A stretch of DNA of 64,000 nucleotides from an uncultured Oscillospiraceae bacterium (GCA_958448165.1 CAUDCW010000002.1:186001-250000); one strand, 5' to 3'; positions 46,587 to 56,751 are shown, counted from the first letter of the stretch. Numbers and translations are program-made. The notes: generated by a model not told the origin, from the sequence alone.

Positions 46587-47908
46587 ATTGCTTCCTCCTT
46601 TGGAATAGTGATGACGGCAGTTGTGCCTTTGCCTAAAACACTGTCAACCGTCAGAGTACCGCCGCACATAGCAGTAAGTCTTTCACGGATATTCTCAATA
46701 CCGATATGCTTCTTTTTATCATAAAAGGCTGTTTTATCAAAGCCTACTCCGTTATCTTTTACACACACGCAGTAATCTGTATCGGTTTCATAAGTAGATA
46801 CGGTTATTTTACCTCCGCTTTCAAGTCCCATAAGTCCGTGCTTTACGGCGTTTTCAACAAGCGGCTGAACCGAAAGCGCAGGCAGATTAAAATCTTCAGC
46901 TTTCAAATCGTATTCTATCTGAATATCAGGAAAACGAACCTGCTCTATGCTCATATAACATTTTATATGATTCAATTCCTGTGAAAAACGAATAGGCACG
47001 CTGTTGTTAAGCTCGCTGAAATTTCCTCGCAGATATTGAGAAAAGCTGCGTGTTAATTCTGCCGCCTTTTCGGGCTGTTCAAGGCACAGCTGATGTATTG
47101 TTCCGAGGGTGTTATATATAAAATGCGGCTGTATCTGACTTATCATTGTTGAAATGCGGTTTTCGGTAATCTGCCGTTCCTTTTGCGCAAGCTCCCTGTT
47201 TTTTTCAACAAGCTGAATTTCCTTTTCCGAAAGCTGTCGTGTCAGCTCTCCTCGGAACAGCATATAAATCAAAAGCAAAGAAACAGTGGTTGCAATATAC
47301 AGAGGAGTCGGGTCCCAGTATGAAAGCAACGGCATTGTAAGCAATGGCAGTACACTGAACGAAAGCAGAGAAATCGTGCCTTTTAGTGTGAGTATTTTCC
47401 AGAATCTGATTACCATAAAAATTTCAAGCAATAGGATAATGAAATCAAGAAATCTCACTATAAAGTAATACTCTCCGTCAACATAATATCCGTTTGAGTC
47501 AAAGTCAAACAGCATTCCGTTAAACAGGGAAATTACAACAATACAAAGATAAACTGCGCCGATAACTGCAATTACTTTCGCATATTTCCACGATATTTTC
47601 TGCCGTTCTCTGACAAAGCCTATCAGGCAATAAGCATACAAAACTTCAAGTACCGCTCCTAAACCGAAGGAAAGAAACGCACATAATTTTAAAATTGGAA
47701 TATTGTCCGGTGAACCGCCAAAAATCCACAATCCGCTTTCGCCGAGAAGCATAAGAATATTTGTTGCAAGCAAGGCTGAAAAGCACTTCATAAAAGGTCT
47801 GCTTCGAGTTTTGTCCGTAACTGTTCCCAAAAGCATAAACAGCGTGATTACAGCTGAAAACCAGAGCAAGCCGATATTAAGTTCAATGTTATTATTGAGA
47901 TTTTCCAC
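46583..47908 (-). CDS. LytS-type sensor histidine kinase (His_kinase/GHKL)
   Basis: 441 residues. About seven membrane helices in the first 230 residues form a 7TM-type sensor (MENLNNNIELNIGLLWFSAV onward). A short coiled coil follows, then the phospho-acceptor His in QIQPHFIYNTLGTIHQL (about residue 261) and the GHKL ATPase with N-box PLVENAVKHGLMG and G-boxes VKDNGVGFDK and GIGIENIRERL-like text. GTG 47908 has AGGGGG upstream. It overlaps the clostripain-like gene by 17 nt and the regulator by 4 nt. Confidence 0.9.
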   Translation of the reverse strand: MENLNNNIELNIGLLWFSAVITLFMLLGTVTDKTRSRPFMKCFSALLATNILMLLGESGLWIFGGSPDNIPILKLCAFLSFGLGAVLEVLYAYCLIGFVRERQKISWKYAKVIAVIGAVYLCIVVISLFNGMLFDFDSNGYYVDGEYYFIVRFLDFIILLLEIFMVIRFWKILTLKGTISLLSFSVLPLLTMPLLSYWDPTPLYIATTVSLLLIYMLFRGELTRQLSEKEIQLVEKNRELAQKERQITENRISTMISQIQPHFIYNTLGTIHQLCLEQPEKAAELTRSFSQYLRGNFSELNNSVPIRFSQELNHIKCYMSIEQVRFPDIQIEYDLKAEDFNLPALSVQPLVENAVKHGLMGLESGGKITVSTYETDTDYCVCVKDNGVGFDKTAFYDKKKHIGIENIRERLTAMCGGTLTVDSVLGKGTTAVITIPKEEAI

Positions 47909-49070
47909 ATATCTGCCCCCTGTTTTCCGAATAATTGTTTTTGAGATAATCGCAGTAATTTTTGTCCTCTGAAATCATCAGATAATTTTCAAGAGCTTTT
48001 TCATCATCGGAAGGAAAACATATATTCAACCCCGAGATGTTACTTTTTGTTTCGGATTTCACAGCTTTTATTATTCTGCTGAAATCATAATCAACATCAA
48101 AGTAATCTGCAATATCGCCGAAATCATATAAATATGCAATTGACGAACCGAAGCTTTCACACTCCTGAACTGCCTTTGACATAATAAGCTTGTTGTTACT
48201 TCTTTCGGCTTTGTCAATACATTGCGATAATACGGCTTTTACCTTATCGAACTCATTAAGCTTAATTGCCGAAAGAGTGTAATCATCACTGTCCTGATGA
48301 GACTTTTCGTAGCTGTTCAGAATAACATCATAAAAACTTTTTGTACCGAGAGCTTCTGCAACAGCCTTGTAGTCCCAGCCGCCTGTCGGCTCATCATCCT
48401 CTGATGCTATCATATAATCAGCATATTTTGATACCGTCAGCGCTGTTTCGTAATTCGCCATAAGACAGCAATCAAATCCTATAAATTCAAAGCTTCCGGA
48501 AAAAGTGCTTTCTGAAAGTGCCTCATCAAACTCCTGCACCGTCAGCCAGTCATTATTGTACATCTCATCTTTGCAAATACCTTTGAGGAATCCTCCGCCG
48601 TGGTCCCATAAAATCAGTGCAGTCCTTTCAGACGGAAATTCTTTTATACCCCAGTCAATGAAGTCCTTAAGCGTTGAGGAGTCACCCATACAGCATAGTT
48701 TACTCTCCTCAAGAAGTACAAGCTTATTGTCAGACACCTCATACCTCTGCAGTTTATCGCTCGAAATACCGTGTTTTTTCCATCTCAAAGAGCCGCCTGT
48801 TTCAAGCACAACATTAACTTTATCGGGAATTTCTGCACTTAACAGCTCGGAAATATCGTCTGATGCAGAGCCGTTCTTACTCTCAAGAGAGCTTCCGCAC
48901 ATATAAATAAGAAGAGTAAAATCATCATTATCAGTTTTTTCAGTCGTACTTTGTTTTTCGGAGGCAGGCTTTGTTTTTGCTTTATCCTCAGAACAACCAA
49001 ATAGAAAAACGCAAAAGATTAAAATTGTCAATAAGCATATTAACTTGATATCTTTAAAGCCTCTGTTCAT
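47892..49070 (-). CDS. Clostripain-like (C11) cysteine peptidase lipoprotein
   Basis: 392 residues with a lipoprotein signal (LICLLTILIFCVFLFGC). The catalytic domain has the C11/clostripain features: TLLIYMCGSSLESKNG, the His in ILWDHGGGFLKG (about residue 155) and the Cys in FIGFDCCLMANYE (about 199), then ASEDDEPTGGWDY. It should be an anchored extracellular protease. As the first gene of a kinase-regulator operon it may process a signal or be part of sensing. ATG 49070 has AAAGGTGGT upstream. Confidence 0.87.
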   Translation of the reverse strand: MNRGFKDIKLICLLTILIFCVFLFGCSEDKAKTKPASEKQSTTEKTDNDDFTLLIYMCGSSLESKNGSASDDISELLSAEIPDKVNVVLETGGSLRWKKHGISSDKLQRYEVSDNKLVLLEESKLCCMGDSSTLKDFIDWGIKEFPSERTALILWDHGGGFLKGICKDEMYNNDWLTVQEFDEALSESTFSGSFEFIGFDCCLMANYETALTVSKYADYMIASEDDEPTGGWDYKAVAEALGTKSFYDVILNSYEKSHQDSDDYTLSAIKLNEFDKVKAVLSQCIDKAERSNNKLIMSKAVQECESFGSSIAYLYDFGDIADYFDVDYDFSRIIKAVKSETKSNISGLNICFPSDDEKALENYLMISEDKNYCDYLKNNYSENRGQICGKSQ

Positions 49071-49089
49071 ATACGCACCACCTTTATAA

Positions 49090-49118
49090 ATTTTATCACA
49101 AGAAATTTCAAAGTGCAA
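49090..49118 (-). promoter_or_regulatory. Sigma-A promoter of the peptidase-kinase-regulator operon
   Basis: On the minus strand: TTGCAC, 17 nt, TAAAAT, with TGTGA before the -10. It lacks the TTGTC direct repeats, so the regulators' own operon does not appear to be a target of them. Confidence 0.68.
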
Positions 49119-49260
49119 TAAAAAGGAATTACCTTAAAGCAAAAGCAACACTGCCAAATATAACAACAGCAATGAGATGAATTAAAGTCTTGAATTTTTA
49201 AATTCGCAAAATTTCGCAGATTTTTAAATATTCGCAAATATTTTTAAAATTCCCTGTTTT

Positions 49261-49296
49261 TTTGTCCGTATCTTGTCACAGTCGCCCTGTTATACT
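49261..49296 (+). promoter_or_regulatory. Regulon promoter for the beta-helix protein gene
   Basis: TTTGTC, CGTAT, CTTGTCA, 12 nt, then -10 TATACT preceded by TGT. The only plus-strand copy, with the same orientation relative to its gene as the others. -10 is about 87 nt before the start codon. Confidence 0.75.
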
Positions 49297-49382
49297 GTAG
49301 TCACAAGATAAGGAACAGACAAAAGCTCCTTAGAAAAACAAACAAACCAAAACAACTTAAATAACTAAAAGGTGGTATAATT

Positions 49383-51821
49383 ATGAAAAAGCAGACAGGA
49401 ACAATCAAAAGAAGAATAATCGCAATCGCATTGTCGGCAGTAGCTTTATCGTCAGTTGCAACTATGACGCTTACAACCGTTTCGGCGGCAGCTCCTTCAC
49501 AGACAATCGGCACAGTTATGAATAAAAACTCTGTCAATCTGCTCAAGGGTTCAACAACAGCCGAAAAACAGGCACTAAAAGATATTAAGGAAATCAAGAA
49601 GTTTGTTGACGATTACAAAGCTGAAAGCGAAAAAACGTCAAAAAAAGAAAAGCTTCAGAAACGCAATGACAGAATCGAAAAATACGTTACATCCGGAGTT
49701 GAAGCAGTCAACAACATTGCCAAGGGCGAATATGTAAGTGCAGTAAAAAATGTTGTCGGTCTTTTCCCGTACGGCGGAATAATTTCAGGTGTTATAGATT
49801 TGTTCACAACTCTTTTCACACCTGCACCAGAGGAACCCGATCTTGTTCCCGAGGTTTCCCTTAAAGAAATCGAAGAACAGCTCGGCACCATTAAAACATC
49901 AATTGATTCTCTTAAAGAGGCTATCAAGCAGAACGAAAACAATGAATTTTACAAATGTCTGAATCAGATTGTTCTCGTTTACAACGACAAAGGCTCTGTA
50001 ATTATGTCCTATATTAAAAACAAGGCAAAGCTTTTAGATGCAAATAAAAATCTTGAAGCCGCAATACAGGAAAAAGACGCTAAAAAAATCGAAGAATCAA
50101 AGAAAGCAGTTGGGAAAGCGAAAAACGAGCTTAGCAAAAGCCAGAAGCTCATCGACAATTTCTTCGGTGACGACAACCTCAACGATTTATACAGACTCAG
50201 GGATAGCCTTAAGCGGTGCACACAGTATATGAACGGCACAAACTTCAGCATTAAAGCAGACAAAGCAGAAGGCAATCCGTTCCTCATTAACTTCAAAGCA
50301 AAGGTTGAAGGCGCAAAAACAGGCACCTCGATTGACAGCATTATTGAACAGTGCATAAAGGATAACGAAGCAATCTGGAATTACTACGAGCTTGGCATCA
50401 CCATGTACTCCGCACTTGCTCCTTCATACATCAAATATCTCAACGACCGCAATCAATCAGATAAGGCAGATGCAAATAACCAGGAATATGTCAGCTTTAT
50501 GACAGGCATATATCCGAGCGGAGGCACAGATACTCTCGATAACAAAATTAATGCCATAGATGTTCACGATTACTATATGACAACAATTCTCCCGAAAATG
50601 CTCGAAAGCTCCGGTATGTATAAGTTCAAGGACAACACAGTCGGCGAAAAGGTAGCAGAGGTTAGCTGCAACGGGGAAACGGAAATTTTTAAAAGCTTTG
50701 ACGAAGCGTGGAACTATGCAACAAAATATACAAATACAAAGATCACATTATGTAAAGACACTGAAATAACAGAATTATTTAGAACAAGCACAGAGCATAA
50801 AAATAATATTGAGCTTGACCTTCAGGGACACAAAATCAATACAAAAGAAGAATTGATTCTTAGAAATGGCGGATCTCTCAAAATCCACAGCAGCATCGAT
50901 AATGGTTCTTTTAAATACTCCGGTCGTGCCGGCGGAGTTCCGTGTATAGTAAATGAAGACGGCTCTCTGAAAGTAGAAAACTGTATTTTTGAAAAATATA
51001 CAGGAAGTGCAATTCGTAATTCAGGCGGAAACGCTGACATAAACAATTGTATTTTCAAAAATAACATTGCAAGGTACGGAGGCGCAATTGACTCACACGC
51101 AGACTTTACAATTAAAAACTGCACATTTGAAAGCAACGACTCAGAGAGATGTGGCGGTGCAATAACTTCTTTCGGAGGAAAGAATTATATAGAGAATTGT
51201 ACCTTTAACAATAATAAATCAGGAGAAAACGGTGGTGCAATATTCTATACAGAAAGTCTGTCAGAGCCGACAATTCGCAGGTCAACCTTCACAAATAATT
51301 ATGCAAAAAAGAACGGCGGCGCAATCTTTGTTTCGGAACACACCGACTTTGACATCAGCTACTCAAATTTAACAAACAATGAATGTGGCAACAACGGCGG
51401 TGCAATCTTCCTCGGACAGCTTAGAAGTACAAATCATTACTTCAGAAATATGACCATTGAAAACAACAAATGCGGAAAGGAAGGCGGTGGAGTTTTTGCG
51501 GACGCTTGTGGATGTAACACAGCAGACATCAAGCTCTTTGGCTGGAACAAAATCAGATATAATACTAATGCAAGCGGTTCTGCATCAAATGCAAAAATGA
51601 TTAAATCGACCTGCAGAACAGTATTCAAAATTATGGACGATTTTGACACATATAATTCCGACATCAGAGGAACAACAAACAGTGACGGCAGTTGTATGGT
51701 ATTCCTTAACACATCATCAGATTATGTATACTACTACTCTTACGGAATGCAGAGCGGAGCATTCAGAGCCGATAACGGGAGGCTCGAACAGAGCGGAAGC
51801 GGCGTTTACTGGTACAAGTAA
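49383..51821 (+). CDS. Secreted protein with C-terminal parallel beta-helix
   Basis: 812 residues. A signal peptide (RRIIAIALSAVALSSVATMT ... TVSAAAP) is followed by a helical N-terminal region with long coiled coils (IEEQLGTIKTSIDSLKEAIK; LEAAIQEKDAKKIEESKKAV). From about residue 430 come right-handed beta-helix repeats: NCIFKNNIARYGGAID, NCTFESNDSERCGGAIT, NCTFNNNKSGENGGAIF, each with an Asn ladder and GGAI turn. Polymorphic outer-surface or pectate-lyase-like repeats of this type often bind carbohydrate or act as adhesins. Regulon promoter at 49261-49296. GGTGG lies upstream of ATG 49383. Confidence 0.83.
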   Translation: MKKQTGTIKRRIIAIALSAVALSSVATMTLTTVSAAAPSQTIGTVMNKNSVNLLKGSTTAEKQALKDIKEIKKFVDDYKAESEKTSKKEKLQKRNDRIEKYVTSGVEAVNNIAKGEYVSAVKNVVGLFPYGGIISGVIDLFTTLFTPAPEEPDLVPEVSLKEIEEQLGTIKTSIDSLKEAIKQNENNEFYKCLNQIVLVYNDKGSVIMSYIKNKAKLLDANKNLEAAIQEKDAKKIEESKKAVGKAKNELSKSQKLIDNFFGDDNLNDLYRLRDSLKRCTQYMNGTNFSIKADKAEGNPFLINFKAKVEGAKTGTSIDSIIEQCIKDNEAIWNYYELGITMYSALAPSYIKYLNDRNQSDKADANNQEYVSFMTGIYPSGGTDTLDNKINAIDVHDYYMTTILPKMLESSGMYKFKDNTVGEKVAEVSCNGETEIFKSFDEAWNYATKYTNTKITLCKDTEITELFRTSTEHKNNIELDLQGHKINTKEELILRNGGSLKIHSSIDNGSFKYSGRAGGVPCIVNEDGSLKVENCIFEKYTGSAIRNSGGNADINNCIFKNNIARYGGAIDSHADFTIKNCTFESNDSERCGGAITSFGGKNYIENCTFNNNKSGENGGAIFYTESLSEPTIRRSTFTNNYAKKNGGAIFVSEHTDFDISYSNLTNNECGNNGGAIFLGQLRSTNHYFRNMTIENNKCGKEGGGVFADACGCNTADIKLFGWNKIRYNTNASGSASNAKMIKSTCRTVFKIMDDFDTYNSDIRGTTNSDGSCMVFLNTSSDYVYYYSYGMQSGAFRADNGRLEQSGSGVYWYK

Positions 51822-51866
51822 TAGTGCAAAAATTCTGTTCGGAAACAAATTAATTGCGATACAAAA

Positions 51867-51893
51867 GGCTCCCGACAATTTTGGTCGGGAGCT
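51867..51893. terminator. Hairpin after the beta-helix gene
   Basis: GGCTCCCGAC pairs with GTCGGGAGCT, 45 nt after the stop. The T-run is weak on plus (CTGTTACTTT) and better on minus. Probable terminator. The remaining 51894-52190 shows no gene. Confidence 0.6.
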
Positions 51894-52190
51894 GTTACTT
51901 TATGTTCTGTGTGGCATTGATAATTTCAACCTGATTAAACAAGGTTCAAGCTTGTACTTCACAAATTCAAATGACTGTTCTTTTTCAAAAATCAGAATAT
52001 CTTACAAGAAGCCTGTCACAGAGAACAACGCTGTTACTCTGAAATATATTTCTCAAGAGTTCAAGGAAACGGTGGGAATTTACGGCGGTCTCTTTAATAT
52101 AACGTTCATCAATTCCAGTCTTTTTTAAATTGCACCACTTACATACATCTCCGTCTGCTTGAAACAGAAGTATATCATATTATAAAAATC

Positions 52191-52221
52191 AAGGAAACAC
52201 TGATTTAATCAGTGTTTCCTT
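52191..52221 (-). terminator. Terminator of the MMPL locus
   Basis: AAGGAAACACTGA and TCAGTGTTTCCTT form a perfect 13-bp stem, followed by TGATTTTTAT on the minus strand, directly after the stop at 52238. Confidence 0.82.
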
Positions 52222-52237
52222 AAGGAGTTATTTACTG

Positions 52238-54589
52238 TTATTTCTCAATGGAATCAGTCTTGTAAATGAAATCGACCTTGCCGTCCATATTATCGGAAAT
52301 TCCGCTGTAGCTCTTGTAGTGTGAAGAAACCTCCGAAACAGCCTTTAGTCTGCTTACGAGTCCATTTACGTTACCGCCTACTGCGTCAACAAGCACGCCT
52401 ATTCCATCTTCTTTGAACTTTTCAAGTCCATCGTTAAGCGTCATTGAGCCGTCCTTAAGCTGTTTTACTCCGCTTACAAGGGCACTGCTTCCCTCTTTGA
52501 GTGAAGCAACTCCCTGCGCAAGATTCTTCGCTCCGCTGTTAAGCTCGCCTGTGCCGTCCTTGAGCGACTGTGCACCGCTATTAAGAGAGTCTGCACCGTC
52601 CTTCAGAGTTCCGACGCCGTCTTTTAGCGAGCCTGAACCGCTCTTTAGCTGTTCTGAGCCGTTCTTAAGAGTGTAAGAACCTTCTTTAAGAGTATTTGTT
52701 CCGCCGAGAATCTGCTGTGCTCCTGCGTTCGCCTTGTCAACGCCGTCGGTGTAGGTAAGCACTCCCTGATAAAATATATTGTAGCTGTCAAGCTGTTCTT
52801 TGAGTGAAGAAAGTGAAGCCTTACCTGCACTTGCTTTTTCAACAGCAGAATTTATCTGGCTTTGCACCTCATCACTCTGCATATTTGCATCGATAAGCGA
52901 CTGAATCTGGCTCTGTGTGTTGATGTCAACTGTCGACTGAATTGTGGAAGAACTCATCTGCGTTGATACTGCGGCATTAATCTGCACCTGTACCTCATCA
53001 GGAATCTGTCCCGATGCTATTGCCGAATCGTACTGCTCTGCACTCATTGAATAGCCTGCCGAAGCTAAAACGCTCTCAGTAACCTGCTTTCTTACTGCTG
53101 ACTCAACAGCCTCTCTGATTACATCCTTCTGGCTGTTCACCGTAGCAGTAACGGTTTCAAGCGCAGTATTATAAGCAACAGTTTTCACGTTATCCTCACT
53201 TAATGAGCCGACAAGCTTATCAAGCACCTGAGCATAATTCGAAATTGTCAGCTTATCAGCCTGAAGTCCTGCTGCGGCAATCTGAACATCGGCAGTTGCA
53301 AGAAGAGTATCAAATATCTGCTTTGCTCCCGCATTGAGCGACTCGCTGTTGCCTGAAATCGTATTAAGTCCCGATGAAAGCGTTGCCACATAGCCCTGCA
53401 ACTGCGAGATGCCCGAATCAAGACTTACTGCACCATCGTTAAGTGAGCTTACACCGCTGTCGAGCGAATCTGCGCCGTCTTTAAGCGTTCCCACACCGTT
53501 GTCCAGATCCTTTGCACCGCTTGCAAGTGCACCGGCACCATTGTCAAGCTCTTGTGCACCGCTGCTGATTTTTTCTGCACCGTCATAAAGCTGATCAACA
53601 CCTTCAATCAACTCTCCCGACTTGTCAAGAAGAGTTTTAAGCCCGTCGTACAACTGTGATGAACCGTCAATAAGCTGATTTGCGGCATCAGTCAGTTCAT
53701 CAAGAGAGTCTGACAACGCATCAATCTTATCGTCAACCTTAGAAAAATCAATATCGCTGAACATATCGTTTGCGGCAAGCGTAAAGCTTGTTGCAAGCTC
53801 AAAATTCTTTACGTCAGCTGTTATCTCAACATAATCGGGAATTTCAAAATCCTTGCTGTCTATGCCGAGATTTGACTGCATTCCGGGGAGTGCAAAACCT
53901 GCAACGAAGGTATGACTACCGTCATTGACAACCTTGCCGTTTGAAACCTCAACGTTTCTGAAAGCGTCATTGTCGAGCATCATACCCGTAAGCATTACAA
54001 ACGGAACGTAGATTTCTTCTTCCTTGCCGTCAATTTTTATTTTTTCCGATTGTCTGTTCGTGTAGTCAAAGCGGATTTTCACCTTACCGCTCTGACCTGC
54101 AAGCTTATCTGCTGAAATCTTTTTGCCGTCAAGCGTATAGCTTACCGAAAGTCCGACAGGAAGTTCCGACTTTCCCGTACCCTGATAGTAAATGTCATTT
54201 CCGTCTGCGCTCCACTCGTACATATTGTTTTCGTTTACTGTGTAAGTTTCGTCGCCTTTTACGTTTACAATATTATCAAGGTTTGAAATATCTCCAAAGC
54301 TCTTTGCCTTTGCGGTATTTTTAATCCAGTCGCTCACGATAACCTTTTTTGCTGAGCCGTCGGCATTGGCAATAACATAAACCGTTTCATTCTTTGAAAG
54401 CTTTTTGGTTTTGTCCTCCGAAGCGTTTTTTGCGGTTGAAGAATTGTCCGAAATATTTGTATTCGTTGTTTTAGTATCCATGCTCTTTGCACCTGCCGAA
54501 TATGACGCAACGCCAATTGAGCAGCAAAGAATTGTAAGACTCAAGACGCCTGAAAGCACCTTTGGCATATATTTTTTTAAGTTACTCAT
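52238..54589 (-). CDS. YhgE/Pip-like secreted coiled-coil partner of the MMPL exporter
   Basis: 783 residues. Signal or anchor segment at the start (VLSGVLSLTILCCSIGVASY). An extracellular N-terminal part is followed by long arrays of the heptad L..G...L..G seen in YhgE/Pip proteins (LYDGAEKISSGAQELDNGAG, LKDGADSLDSGVSSLNDGAV), before and after a central helical insert. No C-terminal membrane helices are present, unlike full YhgE. It overlaps the MMPL gene by 8 nt, so the two act together in export across the envelope. Confidence 0.82.
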   Translation of the reverse strand: MSNLKKYMPKVLSGVLSLTILCCSIGVASYSAGAKSMDTKTTNTNISDNSSTAKNASEDKTKKLSKNETVYVIANADGSAKKVIVSDWIKNTAKAKSFGDISNLDNIVNVKGDETYTVNENNMYEWSADGNDIYYQGTGKSELPVGLSVSYTLDGKKISADKLAGQSGKVKIRFDYTNRQSEKIKIDGKEEEIYVPFVMLTGMMLDNDAFRNVEVSNGKVVNDGSHTFVAGFALPGMQSNLGIDSKDFEIPDYVEITADVKNFELATSFTLAANDMFSDIDFSKVDDKIDALSDSLDELTDAANQLIDGSSQLYDGLKTLLDKSGELIEGVDQLYDGAEKISSGAQELDNGAGALASGAKDLDNGVGTLKDGADSLDSGVSSLNDGAVSLDSGISQLQGYVATLSSGLNTISGNSESLNAGAKQIFDTLLATADVQIAAAGLQADKLTISNYAQVLDKLVGSLSEDNVKTVAYNTALETVTATVNSQKDVIREAVESAVRKQVTESVLASAGYSMSAEQYDSAIASGQIPDEVQVQINAAVSTQMSSSTIQSTVDINTQSQIQSLIDANMQSDEVQSQINSAVEKASAGKASLSSLKEQLDSYNIFYQGVLTYTDGVDKANAGAQQILGGTNTLKEGSYTLKNGSEQLKSGSGSLKDGVGTLKDGADSLNSGAQSLKDGTGELNSGAKNLAQGVASLKEGSSALVSGVKQLKDGSMTLNDGLEKFKEDGIGVLVDAVGGNVNGLVSRLKAVSEVSSHYKSYSGISDNMDGKVDFIYKTDSIEK

Positions 54590-56678
54590 TTACAGTTACC
54601 TCCGTATTGTTTTTATTTGACTTAAAACCTAATGTTGTCACTCCGATAACCTTATCAAACAGCATAAACATTGCAGGCAGAATAAGAATTACGCAAAGTG
54701 CGCTGATTATTGCTCCCCTTGCCATAAGTGCGCAAAGCGAGCCTATCATATCAACGTCGGAGTAAATTGCAACACCGACCGTTGCGGCAAACAAGCCCAT
54801 TGCACTGACAATGATTGACGGGATTGAGGTTTCAAGCGCAGTAGTGACCGCAGTCTTTTTATCGTTGCCGAGCGAGCGTTCCTTTTTATATCGTGTAGTC
54901 ATAAGTATTGCATAGTCAACCGTTGCGCCGAGCTGAATTGTACTTATGCATATCGGTGCGATAAACGGCAGTGACTCGCCCATATAGTGCGGCAAGCCAA
55001 GGTTGATGAATATTGCAAGCTCAATTACTGCAACAAGGATAATCGGCAGGCTTATACTCTTTTCAACCACTGCTATGATTAAAAAGATAGCAATAATCGA
55101 AATCATATTTACAACCTGAAAATCAACCGAAGTGATATCAATCAAGTCGTTTGTGCAAGCCGCCTCACCAATCAGCAGACCTTCATCGTCGTATTTTCTG
55201 ATTATGCTGTTAAGCTGTTCTATCTGCGTACTTACCTCGTCGGAAGCGGTCTGATATTCCGAGTTTATCAGCATAAGCTCCCAATTGTCGCTTTTAAGAA
55301 TACTTGTAACAGATTCGGGAAGAATTTCCTCGGGGACAAGCGAGCCGACTACGCTTTCAAGTCCGAGAACGTATTTTACGCCGTCTACGTTCTCCATTTC
55401 TTCAGTCATTTTACGCACCTGCTTTGCAGGCAATTTCGAGTCGGTCAGCACCATGTGAGTAGTACCTACGCCAAACTCCTCTTTGAGCTTTGTATTTGCA
55501 ATTACGTTTGACATATCCTCGGGCAGGCTCTTTGACAAATCGTAGTAAACCTCGTTGTTTGTGTTGCTGTATCCGTAATATGACGGATAAATTATCATTA
55601 CAAACAGAATAAGAAAAGCGGGGAAAATTTTAATAATACCTTTTGCAAGCTTTTTCGTTGACGGAATCAGCGACCTGTGCATTGTCTTTTCAAGCGGCTT
55701 GTCGAGTACGAGAATGAGCGATGGAAGAATTGTTACACAGCCGATTACACCGAAGATTACGCCCTTAGCCATAACAATTCCGAGGTCACGTCCGAGCGTA
55801 AAGGTCATAAAGCAGAGTGCAATAAAGCCTGCAACGGTTGTTATTGAGCTTCCGAGTACGGAACGTGTTGTTTCCTTGATTGCAACAGCCATCGCGGTTT
55901 TGTGGTCGCCGTAAATCTTCTTTTGCTCTCCGTAGCTGTGCCACAAAAAGATTGAATAGTCCATTGTTACGGCAAGCTGAAGAATGGCAGACAGAGCTTT
56001 TGTAATGTACGAAATTTCACCGAGGAAGTAGTTTGAACCGAGGTTCATAAGTATTGCCATTCCGATACTTGCAAGGAAAACAAACGGGATAATCCAGTTA
56101 TCCATAAATATCATCATTGCAACAACGGCAAGAATTACTGCGATTGCAACGTAGATTGATTCCTGTTCTTCACACAAATCTCTCAAATCGGTTACCATTG
56201 CCGATATGCCCGAAACAAAACACTGCTCACCTGCAACGGCTCTGATTTGCGTTATAGCGTCCATAGTTTCATCAGCCGAGCTGGAAGTGTCAAAGAACAC
56301 CGCCATAAGCGTTGAATTGTCTGAATTGAACGCATCGTAGATTTTGTCGGGAAGCACCTCCATAGGGATTGACATATCAGCTATGTCATCATACCAGAGT
56401 ACGGTGACTATGTGATCAATCTCCTTAATTTTTTCTTCGGTTCTGACAATGTCCTTTTCGTTCATATTCTCAAAAATCAGAAACGAAAACGCACCCTTGT
56501 CAAAATCCTCAAGAAGGTAATCCTGTCCCTTTATAGTGTCAAGACTATCGGGAAGATAATTGAGCATATCATAATTGACACGTGTGAATATCATTCCCAG
56601 CACCGACGGAATGAGAAGCACAATTGCGACAATCAGAATTGCTATGCGGCTTTTTACAACCGCTTTTCCGAATTTCAT
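54582..56678 (-). CDS. MMPL/RND-family exporter
   Basis: 698 residues with the classic 12-helix MMPL plan: helix 1 (RIAILIVAIVLLIPSVLGMI), a large outer loop, helices 2-6 including the conserved TMDYSIFLWHSYGEQKK, helix 7 (FPAFLILFVMIIYPSYYGYS), a second loop, and helices 8-12 including ATVDYAILMTTRYKKERSLG. It exports lipids or hydrophobic compounds driven by the proton gradient. ATG 56678 has AAGGAG 9 nt upstream. The operon is with the YhgE-like gene; TetR upstream is the likely controller. Confidence 0.9.
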   Translation of the reverse strand: MKFGKAVVKSRIAILIVAIVLLIPSVLGMIFTRVNYDMLNYLPDSLDTIKGQDYLLEDFDKGAFSFLIFENMNEKDIVRTEEKIKEIDHIVTVLWYDDIADMSIPMEVLPDKIYDAFNSDNSTLMAVFFDTSSSADETMDAITQIRAVAGEQCFVSGISAMVTDLRDLCEEQESIYVAIAVILAVVAMMIFMDNWIIPFVFLASIGMAILMNLGSNYFLGEISYITKALSAILQLAVTMDYSIFLWHSYGEQKKIYGDHKTAMAVAIKETTRSVLGSSITTVAGFIALCFMTFTLGRDLGIVMAKGVIFGVIGCVTILPSLILVLDKPLEKTMHRSLIPSTKKLAKGIIKIFPAFLILFVMIIYPSYYGYSNTNNEVYYDLSKSLPEDMSNVIANTKLKEEFGVGTTHMVLTDSKLPAKQVRKMTEEMENVDGVKYVLGLESVVGSLVPEEILPESVTSILKSDNWELMLINSEYQTASDEVSTQIEQLNSIIRKYDDEGLLIGEAACTNDLIDITSVDFQVVNMISIIAIFLIIAVVEKSISLPIILVAVIELAIFINLGLPHYMGESLPFIAPICISTIQLGATVDYAILMTTRYKKERSLGNDKKTAVTTALETSIPSIIVSAMGLFAATVGVAIYSDVDMIGSLCALMARGAIISALCVILILPAMFMLFDKVIGVTTLGFKSNKNNTEVTVNE

Positions 56679-56705
56679 CTTCAATTACTCCTTACCTGTA
56701 TTTTC

Positions 56706-56745
56706 TTGTCTTAATATTTTATTGAATAAACAGACAAAATAAAAT
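56706..56745. promoter_or_regulatory. Candidate TetR operator before the MMPL gene
   Basis: Two overlapping dyads: TTGTCT (56706-56711) with AGACAA (56732-56737), and ATTTTATT (56716-56723) with AATAAAAT (56738-56745). They lie between the TetR terminator and the MMPL start, where repression would act. Confidence 0.55.
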
Positions 56746-56751
56746 AGACAC

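Noticed and set aside
51643..52128. 161-codon plus frame over the end of the beta-helix gene and the following gap
   Set aside because: Begins out of frame inside the beta-helix gene and crosses a terminator hairpin; no ribosome site.
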